Positions 1-6,720 of a stretch of DNA of 8,006 bases are shown one piece after another. Source of the DNA: Ruminococcaceae bacterium UBA6842 (GTDB taxonomy: Bacteria; Bacillota; Clostridia; Oscillospirales; Acutalibacteraceae); the NCBI GenBank assembly GCA_002451855.1, contig DKDS01000031.1, positions 46,715 to 54,720 on the forward strand. Direction: 5' to 3'. Position 1 is the first letter of the stretch; each line of letters begins with the position of its first letter. The position numbers and the translations under genes were made by a program. A model generated the notes under the pieces. That model had not been told where the DNA came from, did no database searches, and saw only the letters and a list, made by a program, of their open reading frames with translations.

Positions 1-360
1 CAAAATAAAATAGATGATGAAAAAATCATACAAACGATGAATGATGTAGGTCTTGATCCGTTTGACAAAAGATGTTATCGCAAATATTCTTTGGGAATGA
101 AACAGCGCCTTGGTATTGCATGTGCGATAATGGAAGAACCAGATATAGTATTACTTGATGAACCGATAAATGCTTTGGATGACAGCGGAGTACTACTCGT
201 CCGTAATATATTGGCAAATATAAAGAAACGTGGCGGTATAGTTATTATAGCATGCCATGACAAGGAGGAATTAGAATTGCTATCGGATGAAATTTATGAA
301 TTGAATAACGGCGAAATTGTGGGACATAATGTTTTATTAAAGGATGAGGAAGAAATATGA
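1..360 (+). CDS. ABC transporter ATP-binding protein, 3' part (5' end outside window)
   Basis: This is the C-terminal part of an ABC ATPase; the reading frame is open from base 1, so the Walker A half lies upstream of the window. Visible in order are the ABC signature (YSLGMKQRLG, about bases 79-111), Walker B with the catalytic glutamate (DIVLLDEP, 142-165), the D-loop (NALD), and the switch histidine in ACHDKEEL. The LGMKQRLGIA form of the signature is typical of BcrA/CcmA-type exporters (bacitracin or lantibiotic resistance, ABC-2 systems). The protein would act on the cytoplasmic face of the membrane and power a separate permease, which is not visible here. Its stop codon overlaps the start of the next gene (ATGA), so the two are probably co-translated. 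The family is certain; the substrate is unknown. Confidence 0.93.
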   Translation, partial: QNKIDDEKIIQTMNDVGLDPFDKRCYRKYSLGMKQRLGIACAIMEEPDIVLLDEPINALDDSGVLLVRNILANIKKRGGIVIIACHDKEELELLSDEIYELNNGEIVGHNVLLKDEEEI

Positions 361-944
361 CAAATAAAAAAACAGCATATGTTTTTGTGCTAATACTGAC
401 GGTTATATTGTTTTTTTCGCTTTCTTGCTTTAGATATTATAATTTAAATCTAAAATATCCTGACTTTAGGATTTTTGAGCATTCGATAGGTGAAGAAATA
501 AGAGGTGGCGATATTTCAATAATCGCTACATCGTGCGAATTACTGGATGGAAAACAAACTAAACTGGTTCAACCAAATTATGAAATTGATGTTCGAGATC
601 AAGACGGTACATTTCTTGATGATGACCAAGTTCGTAATTTAATAATACATATTAAAGTGATTAATAACACAAATATAAAGCAAGTGATTTCGTTTGTGAA
701 TTTTTATCCCGAATCAGGTGCATGGACTAATGGATTGAGTCTTGAATTATATCGTTTGTACAATCCTTATGCCGGAAGTCCAATTGAATATAATATAGAT
801 CCAGATTCAACAAACGAAATAGTACTGCCATACACAATGATTTATTCGCAGTTTAAGGATGGCGATTGGAGAAAAATCGAACAGCGAACATTCCAATTGG
901 TTCTATCTCAATATCCTGTAAAGCATATTATTAATCTTTGTTGA
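357..944 (+). CDS. Small membrane-anchored extracytoplasmic protein coupled to the ABC ATPase (DUF5028-like)
   Basis: This is a 195-residue protein whose ATG overlaps the ABC ATPase stop by 4 bp. Residues 1-5 are polar and basic, and residues 7-24 form one hydrophobic segment ending SLSC, which is either a signal anchor or a weak lipobox (the -3 residue is Ser, so lipidation is uncertain). The rest is polar and beta-rich, consistent with a single folded extracellular domain. The GEEI segment, the strand pattern and the position beside an ABC ATPase recall the Firmicutes DUF5028 family, but this is from memory of the family and not proven. It may be an accessory or immunity-like component of the exporter. 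No terminator is evident after it. It is distinctly AT-rich. Confidence 0.8.
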   Translation: MTNKKTAYVFVLILTVILFFSLSCFRYYNLNLKYPDFRIFEHSIGEEIRGGDISIIATSCELLDGKQTKLVQPNYEIDVRDQDGTFLDDDQVRNLIIHIKVINNTNIKQVISFVNFYPESGAWTNGLSLELYRLYNPYAGSPIEYNIDPDSTNEIVLPYTMIYSQFKDGDWRKIEQRTFQLVLSQYPVKHIINLC

Positions 945-1146
945 TGCTATTTTCTGTTTTGAGAGTTGTTGTATAAAAATGCAAATTCTTAGGAAGAATA
1001 TCAGCTAAAAGCAAACAAAGATAGGAGTATATCTAAATCAATTATCACAAAGCAAAAGTGTAAAAAGGCAACATCAAAAGGGTTGACTTTTTTGCTTGCG
1101 TAATGTATGCCACCGGTCCGCCCCAAGGTTCCAAAAAGCGTTAGCT
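945..1146. other. Non-coding gap containing a possible broken signal-peptide start
   Basis: About 200 bp lie between the membrane protein and the first in-frame ATG of the CAP gene. A ribosome-binding-like AGGAG sits at 1023-1027. Downstream, frame 3 is open from 1029 to 1100 and encodes basic residues followed by KGLTFLLA, which looks like the start of a signal peptide, but there is no ATG and a TAA follows at 1101. From about 1101 the composition shifts abruptly to GC-rich (CCACCGGTCCGCCCC). A small inverted repeat, ATTCTT-AGG-AAGAAT, lies near 985-999. TTGACT at 1083-1088 has no good -10 partner. No confident promoter or RNA gene was found. Confidence 0.4.
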
Positions 1147-1803
1147 ATGAGTAGAAAAAGAATCCTCCTTCGTCTAAAACAGGAGTGGGTTTGCCGACCA
1201 CAACAAAAAAAGACGAAGGAAGAAATTAAACCTAAAGTAATAACAAAACCTACCGAAGCATCGACGTCGGAAAATACTAAGCCAAAAGAAGAAACATCGT
1301 CGAAGGCTGAAGAATCTCAAAAAGAAATATATGTGGGAAATCAACGGCTGGAGGTTGATCCTGCGGAGCTCGAAAGGCTTGTTATAGAAAAAGTAAACGC
1401 CTACCGCACAGCACAAGGCGATACGGCAGCAACAATGCTCCCCGGACTAACCGAGGTAGCAAGATACAGAGCAAATGAGCTAACCACCAACTTCTCCCAC
1501 ACAAGTAGCCGTGATGTGTGTAAGGAATTAAAATACGGCGAATTCGTAGATATGACACTCTACGGTATGAACGCCGAGGATAGTTACTACCAAGGCTACA
1601 ATCGAGAAGCCATCGGCATGGGAGATTGGTTTGGTACGGCAGAAAGTATCTCCGACCGCATAGCTGACGGCTTTCACCACAGCAAAGGACACTGGTCGTA
1701 TGTCGGTAGTTCCGAGTATCCGTATATTGCCGTAGGCGTAACCCAAGCAAACGGAAAATGGTATGTCTGCGTATGTATGAGCGAGAAAAATTACGGCGGA
1801 TAA
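1147..1803 (+). CDS. CAP/SCP-domain protein with K/T/P-rich linker; 5' end probably disrupted
   Basis: From the only early in-frame ATG the protein has 218 residues; a TTG at 1096 would add 17. Residues 21-60 are a Lys/Glu/Thr/Pro-rich linker. Residues 74-212 form a CAP (PF00188) domain: a first helix with VNAYR, then VARYRANELTTNFSHTS with the cavity His (H118), REAIG in place of the usual GENI (E156), and SKGHW (H182), ending in GVTQANGKWYVCVCM. CAP proteins of this architecture are normally secreted and linked to the cell wall. Here neither start has a credible Shine-Dalgarno, and the N-terminus (MSRKRILLRLKQEW) is not a signal peptide. A signal-peptide-like stretch exists upstream in another frame, so the gene may be a recently damaged pseudogene. 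The domain call is firm; the start and functionality are not. Confidence 0.72.
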   Translation: MSRKRILLRLKQEWVCRPQQKKTKEEIKPKVITKPTEASTSENTKPKEETSSKAEESQKEIYVGNQRLEVDPAELERLVIEKVNAYRTAQGDTAATMLPGLTEVARYRANELTTNFSHTSSRDVCKELKYGEFVDMTLYGMNAEDSYYQGYNREAIGMGDWFGTAESISDRIADGFHHSKGHWSYVGSSEYPYIAVGVTQANGKWYVCVCMSEKNYGG

Positions 1804-1837
1804 AATAAAGCTACCGAGCAATCGGTAGCTTTATTTT
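1802..1837. terminator. Perfect 16-bp hairpin terminator, probably bidirectional
   Basis: AAAATAAAGCTACCGA (1802-1817) pairs without mismatch to 1822-1837 around a GCAA loop, ending in TTTT on the + strand and also on the - strand. The left arm begins within the CAP stop codon. It isolates the CAP gene from the toxin-antitoxin promoter 20 bp downstream. Confidence 0.9.
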
Positions 1838-1856
1838 ACAAAATTCAAAAAATAGG

Positions 1857-1885
1857 TTGCATTTATCCTATGTTTTGGGTATAAT
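1857..1885 (+). promoter_or_regulatory. Sigma-A promoter of the toxin-antitoxin operon
   Basis: TTGCAT (1857-1862), a 17-bp spacer and a perfect TATAAT (1880-1885). The predicted start near 1892 falls on the ribosome binding site itself (AGAGGTG, 1892-1898), leaving only about 13 nt of leader before the ATG at 1905. Confidence 0.8.
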
Positions 1886-1904
1886 AATAGCAGAGGTGAT
1901 AAAA

Positions 1905-2156
1905 ATGATGGTTAATACCGACTATTTAGTTCCTATGACTGAGGCAAATCAGAATTTCTCAAGAGTTGTTCGTACCGTTGACGAAAGCGGTTTGGCTGTT
2001 ATTTTGAAAAATAATAAGCCGAGATATGTTGTTGTGGATTTTGATGAGTACAACACCATTTCAGCAGCTATGCAAATGCGCAAAGCAAAAATTGACGGTG
2101 CAGCCGATAAACTGATTGACGAAAATATGGAAGCGTTATTGGAGTTGGCTAAATAA
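1905..2156 (+). CDS. Type II antitoxin, Phd/YefM family
   Basis: This 83-residue protein is the antitoxin of a toxin-antitoxin pair. The N-terminal half (YLVPMTEANQNFSRVVR, then GLAVILKNNKPRYVVVDFDEY) has the Phd/YefM fold (PF02604), which dimerises and binds operator DNA. The C-terminal half is helical and acidic (DKLIDENMEALLELAK), as expected for the segment that plugs the toxin. The start is set by AGAGGTG 6 nt upstream of ATG 1905; the frame is open back to 1857, but that part is promoter. The stop overlaps the toxin ATG by one base (TAATG), giving coupled translation. By family analogy the complex should autorepress the promoter at 1857-1885, although no clear palindromic operator was seen there. 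Confidence 0.92.
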   Translation: MMVNTDYLVPMTEANQNFSRVVRTVDESGLAVILKNNKPRYVVVDFDEYNTISAAMQMRKAKIDGAADKLIDENMEALLELAK

Positions 2157-2533
2157 TGATACTTTTAACAGTTGAAGAAATATCCGCCCTCCATGATAAG
2201 CTTATTGAACGAACAGGCGGAAGTTACGGACTTCGAGATCAAAGTCTTTTGGAATCAGCGGTCTATAGTGTCATGTCAGGCTTTGGAGATAGTGAAGCAT
2301 ATCCTTCTGTAGAAGAAAAAGCCGCAAGACTTATGTTTTCCCTTACAAACAATCACGCTTTTGTAGATGGAAATAAACGAATCGGTGTATTTACAATGTT
2401 AATGACTCTACAGCTTAACAATGTAAAAATCCAATACACACAAGCCGAACTTATTTCCCTTGGTCTTTCGGTTGCGGATGGCAAAACAGATTACGACAAA
2501 ATACTCAGTTGGATAAAGGAACACGAAATTTAA
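2156..2533 (+). CDS. doc: Doc-type toxin (Fic fold, death-on-curing family)
   Basis: At 125 residues this is the usual size of P1 Doc. The Fic-fold active-site loop is complete: HAFVDGNKRIG at residues 67-77 (bases 2354-2386), with catalytic His67, acidic Asp71, Asn73 and Arg75. The N-terminal TVEEISALHDKLI and GLRDQSLLESAV segments are characteristic of Doc proteins. Lys74 replaces the glycine of AMP-transferring Fic enzymes (HPFxxGNGR), as in P1 Doc, which phosphorylates EF-Tu and halts translation; the same activity is inferred here. Gly72 differs from the Ala of P1 Doc. A GGAG at 2141-2144 lies 11 nt before the ATG, and translation is likely coupled to the antitoxin. The gene is intact, so the module should be functional. 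Confidence 0.93.
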   Translation: MILLTVEEISALHDKLIERTGGSYGLRDQSLLESAVYSVMSGFGDSEAYPSVEEKAARLMFSLTNNHAFVDGNKRIGVFTMLMTLQLNNVKIQYTQAELISLGLSVADGKTDYDKILSWIKEHEI

Positions 2534-2573
2534 AAAATCAGTCTTGAGGATAAACCCTCAAGACTGATTTTTT
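2532..2573. terminator. Perfect 18-bp hairpin terminator between convergent operons, bidirectional
   Basis: AAAAAATCAGTCTTGAGG (2532-2549) pairs perfectly with 2556-2573 around a 6-nt loop. It has a T-run on both strands, so it can end the toxin operon (+) and read-through from the polymerase operon (-). The left arm overlaps the toxin stop codon. Confidence 0.92.
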
Positions 2574-2737
2574 TGCCTTTGTATCGGTTTGTGCAACATT
2601 TGTGTACAAACCAAAACTCGCATAAACACTGGGTTTTTGAGAACAAAATCAAGCAAAAGTGGTTTGTACCAAAATGTAATAATAACCTCTTTTTGACGGG
2701 TAAAAATTACTACGCATAAACCAAAGAAAAGCGGATT
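2574..2737. other. Non-coding stretch with repeated GGTTTGT motifs
   Basis: No gene is visible here. The stretch separates the toxin gene from the leftward polymerase operon. It holds GGTTTGT at 2586-2592, its complement ACAAACC at 2606-2612, and GGTTTGTACC at 2661-2670, plus CGCATAAAC twice (near 2619 and 2714). It is a plausible junction between the left-hand genes and a mobile element, but no duplication of an attachment site could be shown within the window. Confidence 0.5.
2597..2676. repeat. 17-bp imperfect inverted repeat (15 of 17 matches)
   Basis: CATTTGTGTACAAACCA (2597-2613) and the reverse complement of TGGTTTGTACCAAAATG (2660-2676) differ only by a GT/TG swap and are 46 bp apart. 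They could be a paired protein-binding site, recombinase arm sites or a long hairpin in the 3' region of the polymerase operon transcript. Confidence 0.6.
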
Positions 2738-3616
2738 TTATCTTTTGAGCTTTGCAAGCTTGCGCCGTTCCAATTCTTTGTATATCAACTCTTCCGCCAC
2801 CTTATATCTGCTGACGCCGTAAGAGGTGCGGTCGCGGATAATAATATCCTTTGGAAGCTTGCTTAATATTTTCTTGCTAAAGGTTGTACCGCTGAAAAAG
2901 GCGTCAAATGAAACGACGGGCAGAACAACCCACTCAATCTCATCGTCAATATTCGCAAGATAATATGCAATAAGGTACGAAACCGTATCCCTTAAACCGT
3001 CCGGAACGGCGGATAATTTTTCGGATATGTCCTCCGGCAAGGCTTCGGGATAAACCTTTAATTCGCCGAGCTCCAAGGCGTCGGCGATCATATCGTCGAA
3101 GCGAACAATCCACGCGCCCTTTGTCTTTTCAGAAAAGATAGGGATTTGAAATTGTATAACCTTGTTTCGCCACTCTTTATTAAAACAGTTTTGAATACTA
3201 ACGGCATTTTGGTATGCGGCTTTACTCGTCTTGTTGGGATTGCTTAAAATATAATCCGCAACACCGTGAACATGGCGGTAAAACCAACCTTGTCCGTCAG
3301 CGGTCGCAAGCTCGGGGAATTCGTCGTGCAACTCACGGAAATCACTTTTATACTGCCACTCTTCACGGGCGGCAGTTTCTTTTTTATCTGGAATACTGCA
3401 CCAAGCGCACAGCGCTCTGTACGCTCGGTCAATATCGGGAGAAGAACCGCCGTGCATATAACCGCGCGCAATAATTGAAAATATACGCGGAAAGCCTTCA
3501 AAATCAAGAATGGTAGCGAAGGCGATTCTGCCGAGATAAGAGTAATCCTGTTTATTTACTGAAGAATATACCGGTACGCCCGTATACGATAAAAATTCCT
3601 GCTGTTCGTTAAGCAT
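2738..3616 (-). CDS. Unknown 292-residue partner of the RDR-like polymerase
   Basis: I do not recognise this family. The protein has 292 residues, is predicted soluble, and has no signal peptide or long hydrophobic span. It is rich in aromatic residues (for example GWFYRHVHGVADYI at about 110-123, then EWVVLPVVSFDAFFSG) and ends in a basic helix (YKELERRKLAKLKR), which could contact nucleic acid. No clear nuclease, helicase, Argonaute or ATPase motif was found. The ATG overlaps the polymerase stop by 8 bp (ATGCTTAA), and a GGGAG sits just upstream of it, so the two are translated from one message, probably in a fixed ratio. This strongly suggests a shared process or complex. Possible roles are a polymerase subunit, specificity factor or effector; none is demonstrated. 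Confidence 0.85.
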   Translation of the reverse strand: MLNEQQEFLSYTGVPVYSSVNKQDYSYLGRIAFATILDFEGFPRIFSIIARGYMHGGSSPDIDRAYRALCAWCSIPDKKETAAREEWQYKSDFRELHDEFPELATADGQGWFYRHVHGVADYILSNPNKTSKAAYQNAVSIQNCFNKEWRNKVIQFQIPIFSEKTKGAWIVRFDDMIADALELGELKVYPEALPEDISEKLSAVPDGLRDTVSYLIAYYLANIDDEIEWVVLPVVSFDAFFSGTTFSKKILSKLPKDIIIRDRTSYGVSRYKVAEELIYKELERRKLAKLKR

Positions 3617-6600
3617 GGCTCTCTCCCTTTTTTAAAACGGTATCTTCCACGTACTCGCAAAGCACGTCCCACATAAAACTTCGTTTACCAAGTGCAACTA
3701 CATACGGAATTGCTTCGCCCGGTTTCATCTTTTTTTCAATAAGTGCAAGACAGGTGCGGATAACGGCATCACGGAAAGGCTCGGCGGGCGGCTTGTTTAA
3801 ATAACCGTCTAACATAGCGGAAAGCTCTATGCTGTCGCCGTCTCGGTGAAGCTCCTTGCGTTTTTCGGATCTGTTTTCATCATCAATATCGCAAATAATA
3901 TCACCGAGCAAACGGTATCCGCCGTGACGGAAATCGCAAAGCAGATCGTAATACCGATAAAAATCAGCATTAGGAAAATATCGCTTTACAAAATCGTAAC
4001 GCTCTTCAAGCTCCATTAAATGCCACTTTTCGTTAATAATAGCCTCACGAACAATAGCGATATATTCATCATCAATACCTGCAAAGGCAGAATAAAGGGA
4101 ATCGGAATCATAAATTAATTCTTTTCCCATTGAATAAAGAATACGGTTGACGTCGTTTTGGCGGCTTCGGTTATTGACGGTAATTCGGCTTCTGCGGATA
4201 CGGTTAAGCGCTTCGTTGTAATCAGCAATAAGACAGTCAATCCAAGAAAGAAAATCGCGGTCAAGCTTATTCTTCCAATCGGGATTAACCGCAAAGGAAA
4301 ACAATTCGCTATCCGGTATGATCTTCTGCTTTATAGGTAGGGTGTTTTCTTTCAGTTTATTCGCGAGATATGGCATACGTTCTACATTAGAAGTAATGCT
4401 ATCCCAATCTGTGGTTTCAATCAGTGCCTTCATTTTCCTTTTATTAGAGGGCTGATACCAAGCGGTAGATACTTCCTTGTTTTCTTGCAAATATTTATAT
4501 TTTAAAAATATGCTTCTCTCTGTCCGCCCGCTTCCTAAATACTCTGACAGGTCAGGCTTTACTCCGCTTTTGCCGGAGTCGATTTCAAGACCTGTAAGAA
4601 TGGCCAAGGTCTCAACCTCCTTTCGGCAACGCTCACGTTCTTCATTGTCAGAGTTCTCGTTATAAGCGATAAGACTCCTATCAAGTGCAATGTTGGAAAT
4701 CTGCCCGATACGGGAAGAAAATGTGTTGCGGATAGTTTCATATCGTGCAATATTATCGTTTGCATTTCGAATTTGCGGCTCGGCAGACGGAATTTTAAGC
4801 AGCGGTATATTACTGCGGTGGTCAAGATCAGCAGAAGCATAGTTGCGGCTGACACATTCATTTACAAGCGGGTCGGAAACAGTGCGTATCATATCTCCGT
4901 CATAGTCTGCACCGCCCAACCGCTCTGCCGCCAAAATGCGCGGATCGATCATAACAACATCGGTAAGATGCTTTAAAAAATAATTTCGCATATTATCCCG
5001 TTTTACAAATTCGGTATGAACGCGCAGTTGCACCTCTTCGTTTCTTGCAATATGAGGATTTCGAAGGAGCGTGCAGACCTGTCCGCCGCTGTATTTAGAA
5101 CCCGGCGCATAAAATGAAAAGGGTTGTAGTTTATTTTCCTTGGCAGCCTTGTCAAAGGTACGCTGGCGCCGTTTCTTTTTGCGTTCATCGCTCAACAGCC
5201 AATACAAAAACTCTATTAAGTCACCCGACAGAAAACGATTGTCGCCCTCAACTAATATAGTACCGATAGCATAATCATCAAGTATTTTCTCGGCTCTTAT
5301 TTTCAGCTCATCGCGATACACCGACTCGTTTATAAATAACAGATTTTCCTTTAAAATCCGCGCAAGACGGTAGATACGGCTTTCCTTATCGAAGCCCTTT
5401 GTGGTTAACGCTTTCAGAAAATAGTTCAAGCGGTATTCTTCATTACAGCAAAGGTTGTAATATTCCGCCTCGGTGCGTTTTGTAAGCCAATGACGTTCAT
5501 CGTCATTGGGTGAATGATCCCAGCCGTCAGGCAAATCTCTCGGGCGGAATTCCTCGTCGGTTATGGCAAGGGTGCTTATAAACTGATAATTAAGCTCTGT
5601 ATATTCCTGCGGAATAACATGGCTGACATTCGTGATATATAAAGCGTGATTATATTTGCGAAACGCATTCCAATAATCATCCCAAGTCATATTACAGTCT
5701 TTAAGCCAACCAAAACCCTTAAACATACTCTTGGTAAGGATAATATCCACATCATCAACACGGTGACTATTGCCGTAAATATCGGTTATGGTTTCACCAC
5801 CCGCGGAGGAAAGAAAATGCTTAAAATCTACCTTGTGAAGCATACCCTTCACATACGGCATACGAATCTGAAACGAGGTGTGAATATGCTCACCGCAAAA
5901 TGCTTTATCAATTACCTTGGCATATTCTTTCGAAATCAAACCTTCGCCGTCAAAAGCGGTAATGGTTATGTCCTCAACAGTTTCTACACGCTCATATTTG
6001 CGAACATTCCCTTCACCGGTTGTATCTTGAACGGTTATGATAGGAACATCTCTTTCGATATACTCATGGTTATCAATCACGATAACACGGTGAGGTTTAT
6101 CAATTTCTATATTATCAACACGCTGACCGCTTGAAAGCATCAGTCCGTTATATGCGTAAAGTTTGGATAACTGACAATCGCCGAGCTCCATATCCATCAT
6201 AATGCGGCGGCGGACAGGATAGTAAAAATCATCACGGATAAAGGTGAGTTGTGATTTACGGCTCATACTCGCCGAGCGTTCAAAAGCGTAATATCTGTAA
6301 TAGCCTGCGCCCAAATCCAAACCGATACCGGCATCATCAAACATACTTTTTGCTTTGCTCTGCAGCTCTAAAGATTTAAGGGATGACGAATTACGGTCGA
6401 AAACACCTTCGAAGTCTACAATGCAAATAATACTTGAAAGGTCTGTTATTAGATTTTTATCGGTAGGTCTTTGAAAGTCATCGCCGTGCAGCTGACACAT
6501 AATCTGAAAGAACAGCGCGTTATCTTCCTGCTCGTGCTGAACAGTGAAAATTTTGCATTTATCGGTCTGGGATTTTGAAAGCTTATATCTATATTCAAAA

Positions 6601-6677
6601 GTATCGCGCCCATTCTTTTCAGCATAACCCATTATACTTTTCGCAGATAATCTAAAAATCTGATATTTAACTTGCAC
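3609..6677 (-). CDS. RDR/QDE-1-like two-barrel RNA polymerase homolog (DYDGD)
   Basis: This 1022-residue protein starts at GTG (6677-6675) with GAGGTG 6 nt upstream. The key motif is GGADYDGD, with the metal-binding DYDGD at residues 591-595 (bases 4907-4893). About 50 residues earlier is GQVCTLLRNPHIARNEEVQL (532-551), and about 105 residues later EIDSGKSGVKP (698-708). This order and spacing match eukaryotic RNA-dependent RNA polymerases (RDR, QDE-1): an RNP segment of the first double-psi beta-barrel, DxDGD of the second, then AVDxxKTG. It is also the core of the YonO-type phage RNA polymerases. A basic stretch (ERKKKRRQR, 498-506) precedes the first barrel. The N-terminal 480 residues are not recognised. 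It is not host RpoC: NADFDGD, the zinc sites and the clamp are absent. The family assignment is good; template (RNA or DNA) and function are unknown. Confidence 0.88.
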   Translation of the reverse strand: MQVKYQIFRLSAKSIMGYAEKNGRDTFEYRYKLSKSQTDKCKIFTVQHEQEDNALFFQIMCQLHGDDFQRPTDKNLITDLSSIICIVDFEGVFDRNSSSLKSLELQSKAKSMFDDAGIGLDLGAGYYRYYAFERSASMSRKSQLTFIRDDFYYPVRRRIMMDMELGDCQLSKLYAYNGLMLSSGQRVDNIEIDKPHRVIVIDNHEYIERDVPIITVQDTTGEGNVRKYERVETVEDITITAFDGEGLISKEYAKVIDKAFCGEHIHTSFQIRMPYVKGMLHKVDFKHFLSSAGGETITDIYGNSHRVDDVDIILTKSMFKGFGWLKDCNMTWDDYWNAFRKYNHALYITNVSHVIPQEYTELNYQFISTLAITDEEFRPRDLPDGWDHSPNDDERHWLTKRTEAEYYNLCCNEEYRLNYFLKALTTKGFDKESRIYRLARILKENLLFINESVYRDELKIRAEKILDDYAIGTILVEGDNRFLSGDLIEFLYWLLSDERKKKRRQRTFDKAAKENKLQPFSFYAPGSKYSGGQVCTLLRNPHIARNEEVQLRVHTEFVKRDNMRNYFLKHLTDVVMIDPRILAAERLGGADYDGDMIRTVSDPLVNECVSRNYASADLDHRSNIPLLKIPSAEPQIRNANDNIARYETIRNTFSSRIGQISNIALDRSLIAYNENSDNEERERCRKEVETLAILTGLEIDSGKSGVKPDLSEYLGSGRTERSIFLKYKYLQENKEVSTAWYQPSNKRKMKALIETTDWDSITSNVERMPYLANKLKENTLPIKQKIIPDSELFSFAVNPDWKNKLDRDFLSWIDCLIADYNEALNRIRRSRITVNNRSRQNDVNRILYSMGKELIYDSDSLYSAFAGIDDEYIAIVREAIINEKWHLMELEERYDFVKRYFPNADFYRYYDLLCDFRHGGYRLLGDIICDIDDENRSEKRKELHRDGDSIELSAMLDGYLNKPPAEPFRDAVIRTCLALIEKKMKPGEAIPYVVALGKRSFMWDVLCEYVEDTVLKKGESHA

Positions 6678-6692
6678 CTATATCACCTCGAT

Positions 6693-6720
6693 TTGATTTC
6701 AGTATATCACAAAATATAAT
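6693..6720 (+). promoter_or_regulatory. Candidate promoter of the rightward ICE module
   Basis: TTGATT (6693-6698), a 16-bp spacer and TATAAT (6715-6720). It occupies the same DNA as the leftward polymerase promoter, so the two polymerase-binding sites overlap almost completely. The -35 is weaker than that of the opposing promoter. Confidence 0.5.

Noticed and set aside
357..430. Lipoprotein signal peptide in the 195-residue protein
   Set aside because: The cysteine follows Ser-Leu-Ser, so the -3 position lacks the usual Leu/Val/Ile; a signal anchor is at least as likely.
1095..1200. A riboswitch or other structured RNA before the CAP gene
   Set aside because: The GC-rich block did not show the conserved boxes of a known riboswitch that I could recognise, nor a clear nested helix set, and it runs in frame into the CAP linker.
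1382..1750. A 122-codon open frame on the - strand opposite the CAP gene
   Set aside because: It has Arg/Leu/Cys/Tyr-rich antisense composition, no Shine-Dalgarno and no family resemblance; the CAP frame explains the conservation pattern.
2597..2676. Insertion-sequence terminal repeats
   Set aside because: The repeats enclose only 46 bp with no transposase, and no flanking target duplication was seen.
4893..4907. DYDGD as part of a host RNA polymerase beta' (rpoC) fragment
   Set aside because: Beta' carries NADFDGD with long conserved flanks and zinc-binding cysteines. None is present, and the flanks instead match RDR-type polymerases.
5646..6134. A 162-codon open frame on the + strand opposite the polymerase gene
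   Set aside because: It is a shadow of the minus-strand polymerase: no ribosome binding site, no domain, and low-complexity Ile/Asn/Thr content typical of antisense frames.
3609..6677. Reverse transcriptase or RNA-virus-type polymerase
   Set aside because: There is no YxDD or GDD palm motif and no RT domain pattern; the metal motif DxDGD belongs to double-psi beta-barrel polymerases.
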